Positions 43,953 through 52,700 of a DNA stretch of 64,000 nucleotides are shown here, one piece after another. Every line of letters begins with the position of its first letter. The stretch's first letter is position 1. Below the pieces are notes generated by a model. That model saw only the letters and a program-made list of their open reading frames with translations, made no database searches and was not told the origin of the DNA. The position numbers were made by a program, and so were the translations under genes. The DNA is taken from positions 1 to 64,000 of the forward strand of contig JANSXH010000018.1 in assembly GCA_024743055.1 (NCBI GenBank). The letters run 5' to 3'. The DNA is from Pseudomonadota bacterium (GTDB lineage Bacteria; Pseudomonadota; Alphaproteobacteria; Sneathiellales; Sneathiellaceae).

Positions 43953-45623
43953 TTAGTTGGATGCGCGATTTACAGCGCTGGTAATGGCTTTTAGGGATGC
44001 CGTCACGATATTGGCATGACGGCCGACGCCAAATACAGGCTCACCGTCGGCACCTCGCATTTCCACATACGCTACAGCAACCGCATCGGCGCCAAAGCCT
44101 GTGGTATGTTCACGATAGTCATTCACCTTCAGATCGAGACCGTATTTAGCTGTGAGTGCGGACATATAGGCGTCAATGGGACCTGTCCCCTCGCCTTCAA
44201 TCACGGTTTCAGTTCCGTTTTCACGAACCTTTGCTGACAGCTTGCGACGCTCCGACGCGTGGGGATCGACAGTTGTCTGATGGTCGACAAATTCGAGGTC
44301 TCCCGCCGCATTGAGATACTCTTTCTCGAATATCTCATAGATTGTTGCCGAGGACAGCTCCTTGCCTGTCGCATCGGTAACCCCCTGTACCACCTTACTG
44401 AACTCCACCTGAAGCAACCGCGGCAATTCAATGCCATAATCTTCCTCCAGAAGATAAGCAACACCGCCCTTACCGGACTGGCTGTTTACCCGGATCACCG
44501 CATCATAGTTCCGACCCAGATCTGCAGGATCGATTGGCAAATACGGGATTTCCCACAGGTTACTATTGGCCTTTTTAAGCGCGCTGAACCCCTTCTTGAT
44601 GGCATCCTGATGGGAGCCGGAAAAGGCCGTAAAAACCAGGTCTCCACCGTAGGGGTGCCGCGGATGCACGGGTAACTGGTTGCAGTATTCCACTGTCCGC
44701 ACAACTTCATTGATATTGCTGAAATCGAGATTTGGATTAACGCCCTGAGTGTACATATTCATGGCGATATTGACCACGTCCACATTTCCCGTTCGTTCGC
44801 CGTTGCCAAACAAGGTTCCTTCCACTCTGTCCGCCCCGGCCATAATACCGAATTCAGCGGCAGCAACGCCAGTCCCCCGGTCATTGTGCGGATGCAGGCT
44901 CAGGATAATTTTTTCGCGCTCAGGAAGATTGCGATGCATCCATTCAATCTGGTCCGCATAGATATTGGCACTTGCGACTTCCACCGTTGCTGGCAGATTG
45001 AAGATAATTTTGTTATCGACAGTCGGCTTCCAGATTTCCATCACAGCAGAACAGACCTCGCAGGCGTAATCCATCTCGGTCTGTGTGAAGCTTTCAGGAG
45101 AATACTCCATCTGGATCAGGGTTTCCGGCATTTCGTCGGCCAGTTTGCGAACCAGCTTTGCCCCCTCGATGGCAATCTGCATGATCCCGACCTTATCAAG
45201 GTCAAAGACCACCCGACGCTGCAGGGTCGAGGTGGAATTATAAAGATGGACAATGGCCTGCTTGGCGCCTTTGATGCTTTCAAATGTCCGTTCGATCAGT
45301 TCTTCCCGGGCCTGGGTTAGCACCTGGATTTTGACGTCATCGGGGATTTCCCCCTCATCAATCAGAAACCGGACGAAGTCAAAGTCCGTTTGAGACGCTG
45401 ATGGAAATCCAACCTCGATTTCCTTAAAGCCAAGTTCAACCAGATGACGGAACATGCGCAATTTACGCTCATGCCCCATAGGTTCAATCAAAGCCTGATT
45501 GCCATCCCTCAAGTCAACACTGCACCAGATCGGCGCTTTGTCGATAACCTTGGTCGGCCATTGTCGATCCGGCAAGTTGATCGGTTCAAAAGATTTGTAT
45601 TTATCTCCAGGTGTGAATGTCAT
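43953..45623 (-). CDS. leuA: 2-isopropylmalate synthase LeuA (type 2)
   Basis: A 556-residue enzyme that condenses acetyl-CoA with 2-oxoisovalerate, the committed step of leucine synthesis. [16 protein letters not shown] at about 34-49 carries the catalytic Arg-Asp, and [16 protein letters not shown] holds the metal-binding histidines. The last 120 residues form the LeuA dimer domain, which binds leucine for feedback inhibition. Its length and opening sequence fit the type 2 form. GAGG precedes the ATG. A leader peptide and several hairpins lie upstream, and a terminator follows, so it is a single-gene unit. Confidence 0.95.
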   Translation of the reverse strand: MTFTPGDKYKSFEPINLPDRQWPTKVIDKAPIWCSVDLRDGNQALIEPMGHERKLRMFRHLVELGFKEIEVGFPSASQTDFDFVRFLIDEGEIPDDVKIQVLTQAREELIERTFESIKGAKQAIVHLYNSTSTLQRRVVFDLDKVGIMQIAIEGAKLVRKLADEMPETLIQMEYSPESFTQTEMDYACEVCSAVMEIWKPTVDNKIIFNLPATVEVASANIYADQIEWMHRNLPEREKIILSLHPHNDRGTGVAAAEFGIMAGADRVEGTLFGNGERTGNVDVVNIAMNMYTQGVNPNLDFSNINEVVRTVEYCNQLPVHPRHPYGGDLVFTAFSGSHQDAIKKGFSALKKANSNLWEIPYLPIDPADLGRNYDAVIRVNSQSGKGGVAYLLEEDYGIELPRLLQVEFSKVVQGVTDATGKELSSATIYEIFEKEYLNAAGDLEFVDHQTTVDPHASERRKLSAKVRENGTETVIEGEGTGPIDAYMSALTAKYGLDLKVNDYREHTTGFGADAVAVAYVEMRGADGEPVFGVGRHANIVTASLKAITSAVNRASN

Positions 45624-45673
45624 TTCAAAACCCTCATTTTCTTCTGTCGGCGCGAGGCGCCATATGTCGTCGT

Positions 45674-45895
45674 AAAAAATTTATGCAGCTAACTACGGTC
45701 GCAGGGTGCCACTTACCGCCCGCGACCGTTTGGAAGTCGAGAGAGCCCCCCGGAAGTAGACGCAACTACTTCCTGCCGTAAAAGAGTGTTAAATTTTGAA
45801 ATGAGTGACCCGAAGGTCCTTGCTAAATACATTCGACTACCTGAAATTTGGTCAATAGGACGTCCCTTGCCCCGGCACTGACTTAAAGCGCCGGG
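45674..45895 (-). promoter_or_regulatory. structured leuA leader RNA, probable attenuator
   Basis: Between the leader peptide and leuA, the minus-strand transcript can form four hairpins: CCCGGC/GCCGGG (45871-45876 with 45890-45895, overlapping the leader stop), GACC-TTCG-GGTC (45807-45818, a UUCG-type tetraloop), GGAAGTAG/CTACTTCC (45752-45759 with 45766-45773), and ACGGTCGC/GCGACCGT (45695-45702 with 45722-45729). The last is followed after some 15 bases by six Us (45679-45674). I do not see a textbook terminator directly followed by Us, so the switch mechanism is uncertain. Confidence 0.55.
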
Positions 45896-45936
45896 CCAAT
45901 AAGTCGTAGGCCCAAAAGTCGATTTGTATTTGTCAT
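45883..45936 (-). CDS. leuL: leucine-rich leader peptide of leuA
   Basis: A 17-residue frame, MTNTNRLLGLRLIGPAL, from ATG 45936 to TAA. Five of 17 codons are leucine (CTT, TTG, CTA, CTT, CTT), which is what a leucine attenuator needs. There is no ribosome binding site, but the predicted promoter puts the first transcribed base at or next to the ATG, so the peptide would be read from a leaderless mRNA. The distance to leuA is about 260 bases. It is too short for ordinary gene calling. Confidence 0.72.
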   Translation of the reverse strand: MTNTNRLLGLRLIGPAL

Positions 45937-45942
45937 GGGGGA

Positions 45943-45970
45943 AATCTATCCAAACCCTGCCAATAGTCAA
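45943..45970 (-). promoter_or_regulatory. sigma-70-type promoter of the leuL-leuA transcript
   Basis: On the minus strand, TTGACT (45970-45965) and TAGATT (45948-45943) are separated by 16 bases. Transcription should start about 6-7 bases after the second box, that is, at the A of the leuL ATG (45936). Confidence 0.6.
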
Positions 45971-46001
45971 GGCAAATTCTGAAATCTGAGAATCAGCACA
46001 T

Positions 46002-47000
46002 TCAAAGATCAAACTCGATAAACGGATCCTCATACTCACTTTCATTAAAGCCGAGAAGCTTCCAGGTGTCCTTCATATGGCTGGCAAGCGGTGCAGAGAC
46101 AGTTACGTCTTTTCCATCCGGATGAGAAATAGTGATCTCCCGCGCATGCAGATGCATCTTCTTGCTAATAGCGCCATCGAGGAAGGCTTCGGCCCCGCCA
46201 TATTTCCCATCGCCAACGATGGGGGTTTCCATCGCGGCAGTATGAACCCGCAGCTGATGTGTTCGCCCTGTTAGAGGTTTGAGGGCAAGCCAAGCGGCCC
46301 GCTGACCCGCAACAGAAATCACAGAATAATCAGTGATGGCTTTCTGCCCGTCCCGATCGACAACAACCTTCTCGCCATTCGCAGTGACAATTTTTGACAG
46401 GTTGAATGAGACAGTCGCCTGCTTTGGCCGCGGAACACCTGCAACCAGCGCCCAATATATCTTCCGGGTTGCCCGGCGTTTAAAGGCTTCTGCGAGATGT
46501 TTGGTGGCCTGCCGAGTGCGGCCAACAACCAGGACACCTGAGGTATCTTTGTCGAGGCGGTGGACCAGCCTTGGCTTTTCAGGAAAATCAAACTGTAACC
46601 CTGCCAGCATCCCGTCAATATGACGGCTCTGCCCGCTGCCGCCTTGTACGGGCAATCCCGGCGGTTTGTTGAGAACAATCATTGCGTCATCCATATGCAG
46701 GATCATCTTGCGGATTTCGGCAATATCACGATCAGAAAGCGCCTCTTTCTCACCTTGTTGAGCATAGTTACGCTGGAGAGGGTTGCTGAGTTCATCGGGC
46801 AAAGGAGGCACCCGAACGACTTGCCCGACTTCCAAGCGAATGTTTGATTTCGCCCGTTTTTTATCGACCCTAATATCACCCTTGCGTAGATGCTTTTCCA
46901 GCTGCCCATGAGTCAGGCCCGGGAAATGGGCCTTGAACCAGCGATCCAGTCTCAGGTCTGCTTCGTCGGGTGTAACGGTAATCAATTGTACTCTACTCAT
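46002..47000 (-). CDS. RluA-family 23S rRNA pseudouridine synthase
   Basis: A 332-residue enzyme. An S4 RNA-binding domain occupies about residues 15-65 (RLDRWFKAHFPGLTHGQLEKHLRKGDIRVD). The catalytic core has HRLDKDTSGVLVVG at 147-160 with the nucleophile Asp150, and ends with LTGRTHQLRVHTA. The domain order matches RluC, which modifies 23S rRNA near the peptidyl-transferase centre, though RluD-type specificity cannot be excluded. It overlaps crcB by 4 bases at the end of the degP-rarA-crcB operon. Confidence 0.9.
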   Translation of the reverse strand: MSRVQLITVTPDEADLRLDRWFKAHFPGLTHGQLEKHLRKGDIRVDKKRAKSNIRLEVGQVVRVPPLPDELSNPLQRNYAQQGEKEALSDRDIAEIRKMILHMDDAMIVLNKPPGLPVQGGSGQSRHIDGMLAGLQFDFPEKPRLVHRLDKDTSGVLVVGRTRQATKHLAEAFKRRATRKIYWALVAGVPRPKQATVSFNLSKIVTANGEKVVVDRDGQKAITDYSVISVAGQRAAWLALKPLTGRTHQLRVHTAAMETPIVGDGKYGGAEAFLDGAISKKMHLHAREITISHPDGKDVTVSAPLASHMKDTWKLLGFNESEYEDPFIEFDL

Positions 47001-47377
47001 GTCAACACCATGCGCATCAGATGCAGGCCCGCGAACAAGGCACCGATGGAAAAAACGACTGATATCAAAATATATCCGGCAGCCGCGAAAGTTGCACCAC
47101 GCTCAATCAGCAACGCCACATCAAGGGAAAAAGCTGAGAAGGTGGTGAAGGCGCCTAAGAAGCCAGTAATCATTAGAACCCGCATTTCAGGTGAGACGGA
47201 CCATTTCAGGGCCATCAGCTCAATCAGGATACCCATCACAAAAGATCCGACGACATTCACAAAAACGGTCCCATAGGGATAGCCCGGCCCGAGATAGCGC
47301 AGCATTAACTGGGCTACGCCATATCTGGCGCAGGCGCCAAGGGCACCACCGACCGCAACTGATAGAAGCATATTCAT
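46997..47377 (-). CDS. crcB: CrcB/Fluc fluoride channel
   Basis: A 126-residue four-helix membrane protein. GGALGACARYG at 10-20, the pore asparagine in VFVNVVGSF (about Asn41), and TGFLGAFTTFSAFSLD (71-86) with the phenylalanine box are all present. Dimers of this protein export fluoride. It is a single-gene type, not the paired form. It overlaps rarA upstream and rluA downstream by 4 bases each. Confidence 0.94.
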   Translation of the reverse strand: MNMLLSVAVGGALGACARYGVAQLMLRYLGPGYPYGTVFVNVVGSFVMGILIELMALKWSVSPEMRVLMITGFLGAFTTFSAFSLDVALLIERGATFAAAGYILISVVFSIGALFAGLHLMRMVLT

Positions 47378-48690
47378 TCTTTAGTCTTCTCTGCCTGCTT
47401 TTTGGCCCTTAGCTTAGCCCAATATTCAAGCCGTTTCCTTACTTCCCGCTCAAAACCGCGCTCAGGTGGGGAATAATATTGCTCCCGGCGCATCTCATCC
47501 GGAAAGTAATTCTGACCAGAAAATCCATCTTCATCGTTATGGTCATAGGCATAGTCCTTCCCATAACCCAAATCCTTCATCAGGGCCGTAGGGGCATTCA
47601 ATATATGCTTTGGCGGCATATGGGAACCATGTTTTCGGGCTGCCGACTTTGCCAGCTTGAACGCGGCATAGCCAGCATTGGATTTTGGCGCTGTTGCCAG
47701 ATAGATCACGGACTGGGCTATCGCCAGTTCCCCTTCCGGCGAGCCCAGAAAATGATAGGCATCCTTGGCCGCATTGGCCTGAACCAGTGCGTTGGGATCC
47801 GCCATACCAATATCTTCAACGGCAAAGCGCACGAGCCGCCGCGCGAGGTAAAGAGGGTCCTCCCCACCATCAATCATCCTTGAGAACCAGTATAAAGCCG
47901 CATCGACATCTGATCCCCTCAAGGACTTATGCAGAGCACTGATCAGATTGTAATGCCCTTCCTTGTCCTTATCATAGGCAGGCGCCCGTTTTGAAATAAC
48001 CCGTGTCAGGCCCTCCACATCCAATTCCTGATCGCCGGACCTAAAAACCGTTTCCGCCATATTGAGGAAAAACCGGCCGTCCCCGTCAGCAAGATGCAAG
48101 AGCGCCTCTCGCGCATCAGCGGTCAAAGGGATCGTCCGCCCCTCAAGCTCCTCCGCACGTTCCAGCAAAGCTGCAAGGGAGGCCTCATCATGTCGCTCCA
48201 GCACCAGCACCTGGCATCGGGAAAGAAGCGCGCCATTGAGCTCAAATGAAGGGTTTTCAGTGGTCGCGCCCACCAGGGTTATCGTTCCATCTTCCACATA
48301 GGGCAGGAACCCATCCTGCTGAGCCCGGTTGAAGCGATGGATCTCATCGACGAAAAGCAGGGTCCGCTTACCGTCCTGCCGCCGCAGTTTAGCTGCTTCA
48401 AAGGCTTTGCGTAAATCAGCAACACCGGAGAACACCGCCGAAATCTGCTCGAAATACATATCCACTTCCTGAGCCAGGAGTCGGGCAATGGTTGTCTTTC
48501 CACTCCCTGGAGGACCCCAGAAGATGATCGAAGCCAGCCAATCGCTGAACAACATACGTTGAAGCGGCGCGCCTTCTTTCAACAAATGATCCTGGCCCAC
48601 CACTTCGCTGAGGCGGCCCGGTCTCAAACGATCCGCGAGAGGCCGCGAACCCGGTTCGTTATCTAGTGCTTTTTCGAAGAGGCTGGTCAC
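47374..48690 (-). CDS. rarA: RarA/MgsA replication-associated AAA+ ATPase
   Basis: A 438-residue AAA+ protein. Walker A is GPPGSGKT at 59-66 and Walker B LLFVDEIHRF at 111-120, followed by the sensor GATTENPSFE. The C-terminal part with HKSLRGSDVDAALYWFSRMIDGGEDPLYLARRLVR is the MgsA/Werner-interacting domain. RarA acts at stalled replication forks and interacts with SSB. The start is GTG at 48690, overlapping the degP stop. Confidence 0.95.
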   Translation of the reverse strand: MTSLFEKALDNEPGSRPLADRLRPGRLSEVVGQDHLLKEGAPLQRMLFSDWLASIIFWGPPGSGKTTIARLLAQEVDMYFEQISAVFSGVADLRKAFEAAKLRRQDGKRTLLFVDEIHRFNRAQQDGFLPYVEDGTITLVGATTENPSFELNGALLSRCQVLVLERHDEASLAALLERAEELEGRTIPLTADAREALLHLADGDGRFFLNMAETVFRSGDQELDVEGLTRVISKRAPAYDKDKEGHYNLISALHKSLRGSDVDAALYWFSRMIDGGEDPLYLARRLVRFAVEDIGMADPNALVQANAAKDAYHFLGSPEGELAIAQSVIYLATAPKSNAGYAAFKLAKSAARKHGSHMPPKHILNAPTALMKDLGYGKDYAYDHNDEDGFSGQNYFPDEMRREQYYSPPERGFEREVRKRLEYWAKLRAKKQAEKTKE

Positions 48691-50105
48691 AAGGTAACCT
48701 TGAAAGACAGCGTTCGCCCTTTCCGACGGATACTAATCTCCCAACTGTCATTTGCCGCCAGCAACTCACTCTGGGCCTGGGTGACATCGACAATCTGCTG
48801 ATTGTTGATGGTCAGAAGGATGTCTCTGGGCCTCAACCCATATCGGGCGGCGACGCTTCCATTGTTGATTCCCGTCACCACAACCCCTTCAGCGAAAGCA
48901 GACATACCAAGCTCCAATGCATGGGCCGGGGAAAGATTCCCAACGATGGCGCCGGATAGTGGTTGGCGGCCGCTCAAAGTCATAATGTTCCTGGGCGGGT
49001 CTTCAGGAGCCGGTTTCAACTCAATCACCATTTCCACCAAAGTCCCGTTGCGGATAATCTCCAATACGGCCTGGTTGCCCAGGACGCCGGAAGACACCCT
49101 AAAAACCAGTGCTTCGAGGCCAAAAATATCCTTATCGTCGATAGAGATAATGACATCCCCGACGCGCAATCCGGCTTCATAGGCCGTCCCAGACTTATGA
49201 ACCCGGTTGACTAAAACACCGCCCGGACGGTCTAATCCAAGGCCATCAGCCACATCACTGGTGACCGCTTGACCGGAGGCGCCAAGCCAGGGCCGAACAA
49301 CTTTTCCTGTTGCCAAGCCATTTGTCAGGACAGCTTTGACCATATTTGCCGGGATCGCAAACCCAATGCCGAGGGATCCCCCGCTTTTGCTGAAAATAGC
49401 CGAATTGATGCCGGCGAGCTTCCCATCCATAGTCAGCAAGGCACCGCCAGAGTTTCCAGGGTTAATGGCGGCGTCAGTTTGAATGAAGGACTGGATATCA
49501 TTACTGACAGCAGCACTGCGATCCAGGGCCGAAACAATACCGCTGGTCACTGTCTGACCGACACCGAACGGGTTTCCGATGGCGACGACAAGGTCTCCAA
49601 TTTCCAGAGTATCTGAATCGGTAAATTCAAGAAAAGGAAGCGGCTCCCCTTCCACATCGATTTTTAAGATGGCGAGGTCCGTCCGCTCATCCTCGACAAT
49701 CAGTTTCGCGTCAAATTCCCGTCGATCCTGCAAGGCAACGGTAATCTCATCCGCATCACCAACGACATGAAAGTTTGTGACAATGATACCAGACCCATCA
49801 ACAATGACGCCGGAGCCGAGTGAATTTTGAATTTGCGGCCGGTTCTGCTGCGGGCCAAAATTCCGGCCAAAGAAGCGCTTGAAGAACGGATCATCAAAGA
49901 TCGTTCGACGGCTCTGTGTCACAGTCTTCTTGGTGAAAATATTAACAACAGCCGGAGACGCCTTTTTGACCAATGGCGCAAAGGACAGCATGATTTGCGC
50001 CTGGCTTTGCGGAACGACATCCTCGGCTTGGCTGAAAGCGGGCATGGAGACTGCCATCACTAATGCCATGAGCATAAGTCGGAAATTCCAGTGATGCAGA
50101 TACAT
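48687..50105 (-). CDS. Do-family periplasmic serine protease (DegP/DegQ type)
   Basis: About 472 residues. A signal peptide (RLMLMALVMAVSMPAFSQA) ends near residue 27. The trypsin-like domain carries the triad His113 (TNFHVVG), Asp143 (RTDLAIL) and Ser219 (INPGNSGGALL). Two PDZ domains follow, the second ending near the C-terminus. It degrades or refolds damaged envelope proteins. I take the ATG at 50105; the same frame opens at TTG 50120, which has a slightly better upstream purine stretch. It leads the degP-rarA-crcB-rluA operon. Confidence 0.9.
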   Translation of the reverse strand: MYLHHWNFRLMLMALVMAVSMPAFSQAEDVVPQSQAQIMLSFAPLVKKASPAVVNIFTKKTVTQSRRTIFDDPFFKRFFGRNFGPQQNRPQIQNSLGSGVIVDGSGIIVTNFHVVGDADEITVALQDRREFDAKLIVEDERTDLAILKIDVEGEPLPFLEFTDSDTLEIGDLVVAIGNPFGVGQTVTSGIVSALDRSAAVSNDIQSFIQTDAAINPGNSGGALLTMDGKLAGINSAIFSKSGGSLGIGFAIPANMVKAVLTNGLATGKVVRPWLGASGQAVTSDVADGLGLDRPGGVLVNRVHKSGTAYEAGLRVGDVIISIDDKDIFGLEALVFRVSSGVLGNQAVLEIIRNGTLVEMVIELKPAPEDPPRNIMTLSGRQPLSGAIVGNLSPAHALELGMSAFAEGVVVTGINNGSVAARYGLRPRDILLTINNQQIVDVTQAQSELLAANDSWEISIRRKGRTLSFKVTL

Positions 50106-50148
50106 AGTGATGTGACCCAACTTTCTGTCTCTATTGTAGCGCTATGAT

Positions 50149-50165
50149 ATCTTAGATACTAAGAT
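50149..50165. promoter_or_regulatory. perfect dyad in the degP promoter region
   Basis: ATCTTAG (50149-50155) and CTAAGAT (50159-50165) flank ATA about 45 bases before the degP start. This could be an operator for an envelope-stress or other regulator. It is too AT-rich and lacks a T-run for a terminator. Confidence 0.4.
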
Positions 50166-50207
50166 GCCGCCAATAACTAGATAGTATTCGAGGGTTCCGA
50201 TCCCAAC

Positions 50208-50237
50208 AAAAAAAGGCAGCCCTGAAGACTGCCTTTT
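50208..50237 (-). terminator. terminator of the ribosomal protein operon
   Basis: The arms AAAAGGCAG (50211-50219) and CTGCCTTTT (50229-50237) form a 9-bp stem; on the minus strand the stem is followed by a run of seven Us. It lies 21 bases after the rplQ stop and is the clearest intrinsic terminator in the window. Confidence 0.88.
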
Positions 50238-50258
50238 CCACATTCGAATTGGATAAGC

Positions 50259-50696
50259 TTACGCGACAGCTTCAGCTTCCAGCAATTCTTCTTCATCCGC
50301 GTTCTGATCTGGACCGGAATCCTGCCCTTTGGCATCAACGTCACGGTCAACGAGTTCGATAATGCCCATGGCAGCCGCATCACCTGTTCTGAAACCAGCT
50401 TTCAGCACCCGTGTATAGCCGCCCTGACGGTCAGCATAGCGCTCACTTAAGGTAGTGAACAATTTATCGACGGCTGATTTCTCAGTCAGCTCTGCCAGAG
50501 CCTGGCGACGGGCATGCAGATCGCCGCGTTTGCCCAGACTAATGAGCTTCTCGACAATCGGACGCAGGTCTTTAGCCTTTGGCAAAGTCGTCTTGATCTG
50601 CTCATGCTTGATAAGGGACGCCGCCATATTGGCGAACATTGCCTTGCGATGAGCGGAGGACCGGTTGAGCTTACGCCCGGACTTACGATGACGCAT
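50259..50696 (-). CDS. rplQ: 50S ribosomal protein L17
   Basis: A 145-residue protein beginning [20 protein letters not shown], then [30 protein letters not shown] and the late [26 protein letters not shown], all characteristic of L17. The C-terminal tail beyond about residue 120 is acidic and variable ([15 protein letters not shown]). It is the last gene of the alpha operon, 30 bases after rpoA, and is followed by the terminator. Confidence 0.97.
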   Translation of the reverse strand: MRHRKSGRKLNRSSAHRKAMFANMAASLIKHEQIKTTLPKAKDLRPIVEKLISLGKRGDLHARRQALAELTEKSAVDKLFTTLSERYADRQGGYTRVLKAGFRTGDAAAMGIIELVDRDVDAKGQDSGPDQNADEEELLEAEAVA

Positions 50697-50726
50697 TTTT
50701 CTTACTCCACAGCTATCAATGCTGTT

Positions 50727-51740
50727 CTAAAAAGGTTCTTCCAGCCGTTTGGCCATATCTTCAATATTTTCAGGCGGCCAGTTTGGAACTTCCATACCAA
50801 GATGCAAGCCCATCTGCGCCAATACTTCTTTGATTTCATTCAGGCTCTTACGCCCAAAGTTAGGTGTCCGCAGCATTTCTGCTTCGGTTTTCTGAATGAG
50901 ATCACCAATATAAACGATGTTATCGTTTTTCAGGCAGTTCGCCGAGCGAACGGAGAGTTCAAGTTCATCCACCTTGCGAAGAAGGTTTCTATTGAACTCC
51001 GGCTCCTGGCTCTCTTCCTTGACAACCACTTCTTCCGGCTCGTCGAAATTCACGAACAGCTGGAACTGCTCTTGCAGAATTCTGGCCGCGAAAGCTACCG
51101 CATCTTCCGGGGAAACCGTTCCGTTGGTCTCTACCTTCAGAGTTAGCTTGTCATAATCCAGGACCTGACCTTCACGGGCGGCTTCCACTTTGTAGGAAAC
51201 TTTGCGGACCGGACTGTAGAGGCTGTCCATTGGGATCAATCCAATGGGCGCATCTTCCGGACGGTTTGCAGAACCGGGAACATAGCCCTTCCCTGTATCC
51301 ACATTCATTTCCATGGAAATGGTCGCACCGTCATCGAGGGTCATCAGAACCTGATCGGGATCCATGATTTCAATGTCCGGACCGGTTTCAATCATGCTTG
51401 CGGTCACTTCACAAGGACCGGATGCCTTCAACGACATGCGTTTCGGGCCTTCCGAGTGGCTCCGGATTGCCAATGTCTTGAGGTTAAGGACGATATCCGT
51501 CACATCCTCACGAACACCTGCAATCGACGAAAACTCATGGAGTACATTGTCGATCTGAATGGAGGTGATGGCAGCACCTTGCAGACTAGATAACAACACA
51601 CGGCGAAGCGCATTGCCCAATGTCAAACCGAACCCTCTTTCCAAAGGTTCGGCAACAATGGTGGCTTCCCGATCGTTTTGATCTCCCGCTTCCACGGAGA
51701 GATTAGCCTGGATTAGGTCTTTCCAGTTTTGCTGAATCAC
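50727..51740 (-). CDS. rpoA: RNA polymerase alpha subunit
   Basis: A protein of about 337 residues. The N-terminal dimerisation domain ([31 protein letters not shown]) and the C-terminal domain ([34 protein letters not shown], then [12 protein letters not shown]) are complete. I choose the GTG at 51740 ([10 protein letters not shown]), because GAGGT lies seven bases upstream and the length then fits the family. An ATG at 51773 would add 11 residues and has only AGGT close by. Confidence 0.96.
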   Translation of the reverse strand: MIQQNWKDLIQANLSVEAGDQNDREATIVAEPLERGFGLTLGNALRRVLLSSLQGAAITSIQIDNVLHEFSSIAGVREDVTDIVLNLKTLAIRSHSEGPKRMSLKASGPCEVTASMIETGPDIEIMDPDQVLMTLDDGATISMEMNVDTGKGYVPGSANRPEDAPIGLIPMDSLYSPVRKVSYKVEAAREGQVLDYDKLTLKVETNGTVSPEDAVAFAARILQEQFQLFVNFDEPEEVVVKEESQEPEFNRNLLRKVDELELSVRSANCLKNDNIVYIGDLIQKTEAEMLRTPNFGRKSLNEIKEVLAQMGLHLGMEVPNWPPENIEDMAKRLEEPF

Positions 51741-51837
51741 GGCATTGACCTCATAGCTTTGCAGGCCCACCATGGACCTGCGTTGTCTCAATAACTATTT
51801 GCCGACCATGTGGCCGGGCAGCATAAGGGTCCGAGGC

Positions 51838-52227
51838 TTAAACGCGGCGGCGTTTCGGCGGACGGCATCCATTATGCGGAATTGGTGATACATCGCGAAT
51901 TGATGTAATATTAAACCCGACGGACTGAAGTGCGCGCAAAGCTGATTCGCGCCCGGAACCTGGGCCTTTAACTTCAACTTCCAGGGTCTTCATGCCATGG
52001 TCCATGGCTTTCTTTCCGGCATCTTCCGCTGCAATCTGAGCAGCAAAAGGTGTCGACTTACGAGATCCCTTGAAACCTTGTGATCCGGCTGAAGACCAGG
52101 CAATTGCATTGCCCTGGGCATCTGTGATCATGATTTTGGTATTGTTGAATGTCGCGCTGACATGGGCAATACCGGAAATGATGTTCTTGCGTTCGCGGCG
52201 CCGAACGCGTGTCTTTTCACGAGCCAT
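51838..52227 (-). CDS. rpsK: 30S ribosomal protein S11
   Basis: A 129-residue protein starting [16 protein letters not shown], with [30 protein letters not shown] and the conserved end [19 protein letters not shown]. The open frame extends further upstream, but that part lies in rpsM; the start at 52227 is one base after the rpsM stop. S11 lines the mRNA exit path of the platform. Confidence 0.97.
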   Translation of the reverse strand: MAREKTRVRRRERKNIISGIAHVSATFNNTKIMITDAQGNAIAWSSAGSQGFKGSRKSTPFAAQIAAEDAGKKAMDHGMKTLEVEVKGPGSGRESALRALQSVGFNITSIRDVSPIPHNGCRPPKRRRV

Positions 52228-52228
52228 G

Positions 52229-52597
52229 TTACTTCTTCTTCCCAGCAATTGCTTTGGCCGGACCCTTACGGGTGCGGGCATTTGTATGCGTGCGCTGTCC
52301 ACGAACCGGCAGTCCCCGGCGATGGCGCAGGCCACGATAACAACCAAGATCCATCAGGCGTTTGATATTAACGGAGGTCATCCGCCGCAAATCACCCTCA
52401 ACAACATGGTCGCTGTCGATGGTTTCGCGAATCTTCACGACTTCTGAATCACTCAGCGCATTGACGCGCAGTTCAGGGGCAAGGCCAACAGCCTCACAGA
52501 TTTCCTTGGCCTTAGCCGGGCCAATTCCATGAATATAGGTCAGTGCAATAACAACCCGTTTGTTTGTCGGGATATTTACACCAGCAATACGAGCCAC
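52229..52597 (-). CDS. rpsM: 30S ribosomal protein S13
   Basis: A 122-residue protein: [33 protein letters not shown] at the start, [32 protein letters not shown] in the second half, with the basic tail that contacts the P-site tRNA. It opens the alpha operon part (rpsM-rpsK-rpoA-rplQ), about 100 bases after adk. Confidence 0.97.
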   Translation of the reverse strand: MARIAGVNIPTNKRVVIALTYIHGIGPAKAKEICEAVGLAPELRVNALSDSEVVKIRETIDSDHVVEGDLRRMTSVNIKRLMDLGCYRGLRHRRGLPVRGQRTHTNARTRKGPAKAIAGKKK

Positions 52598-52622
52598 GCT
52601 AGTCTCTCCTCATCACCAAAAT

Positions 52623-52665
52623 CGGGTCGTCCTGACCCGTTGTCTCAAGCGCTTGCGGGAAGCGC
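52623..52665. promoter_or_regulatory. paired hairpins between adk and rpsM
   Basis: GCGCTT (52649-52654) with AAGCGC (52660-52665) and CGGGTC (52623-52628) with GACCCG (52634-52639) form two small stems in the only sizeable gap of the ribosomal block (52598-52700). On the minus strand the second stem is followed by ATTTT and then the rpsM ribosome binding site. They may mark a processing site, a partial terminator or the S4-type control region of the alpha operon. Confidence 0.4.
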
Positions 52666-52700
52666 GCGATTATATAATTTTGTTCTACCTAGTCAACACA

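Noticed and set aside
45695-45729. Possible SAM-type riboswitch before leuA
   Set aside because: The hairpin region was compared from memory with the SAM-II layout. The conserved loop and pseudoknot sequences are missing, and leuA is a leucine gene with a Leu-rich leader peptide upstream.
45713-46045. 110-codon minus-strand frame across the leuA leader region
   Set aside because: It overlaps the rluA end and the structured leader, starts without a ribosome binding site, and competes with the better-supported 17-codon leader peptide in another frame.
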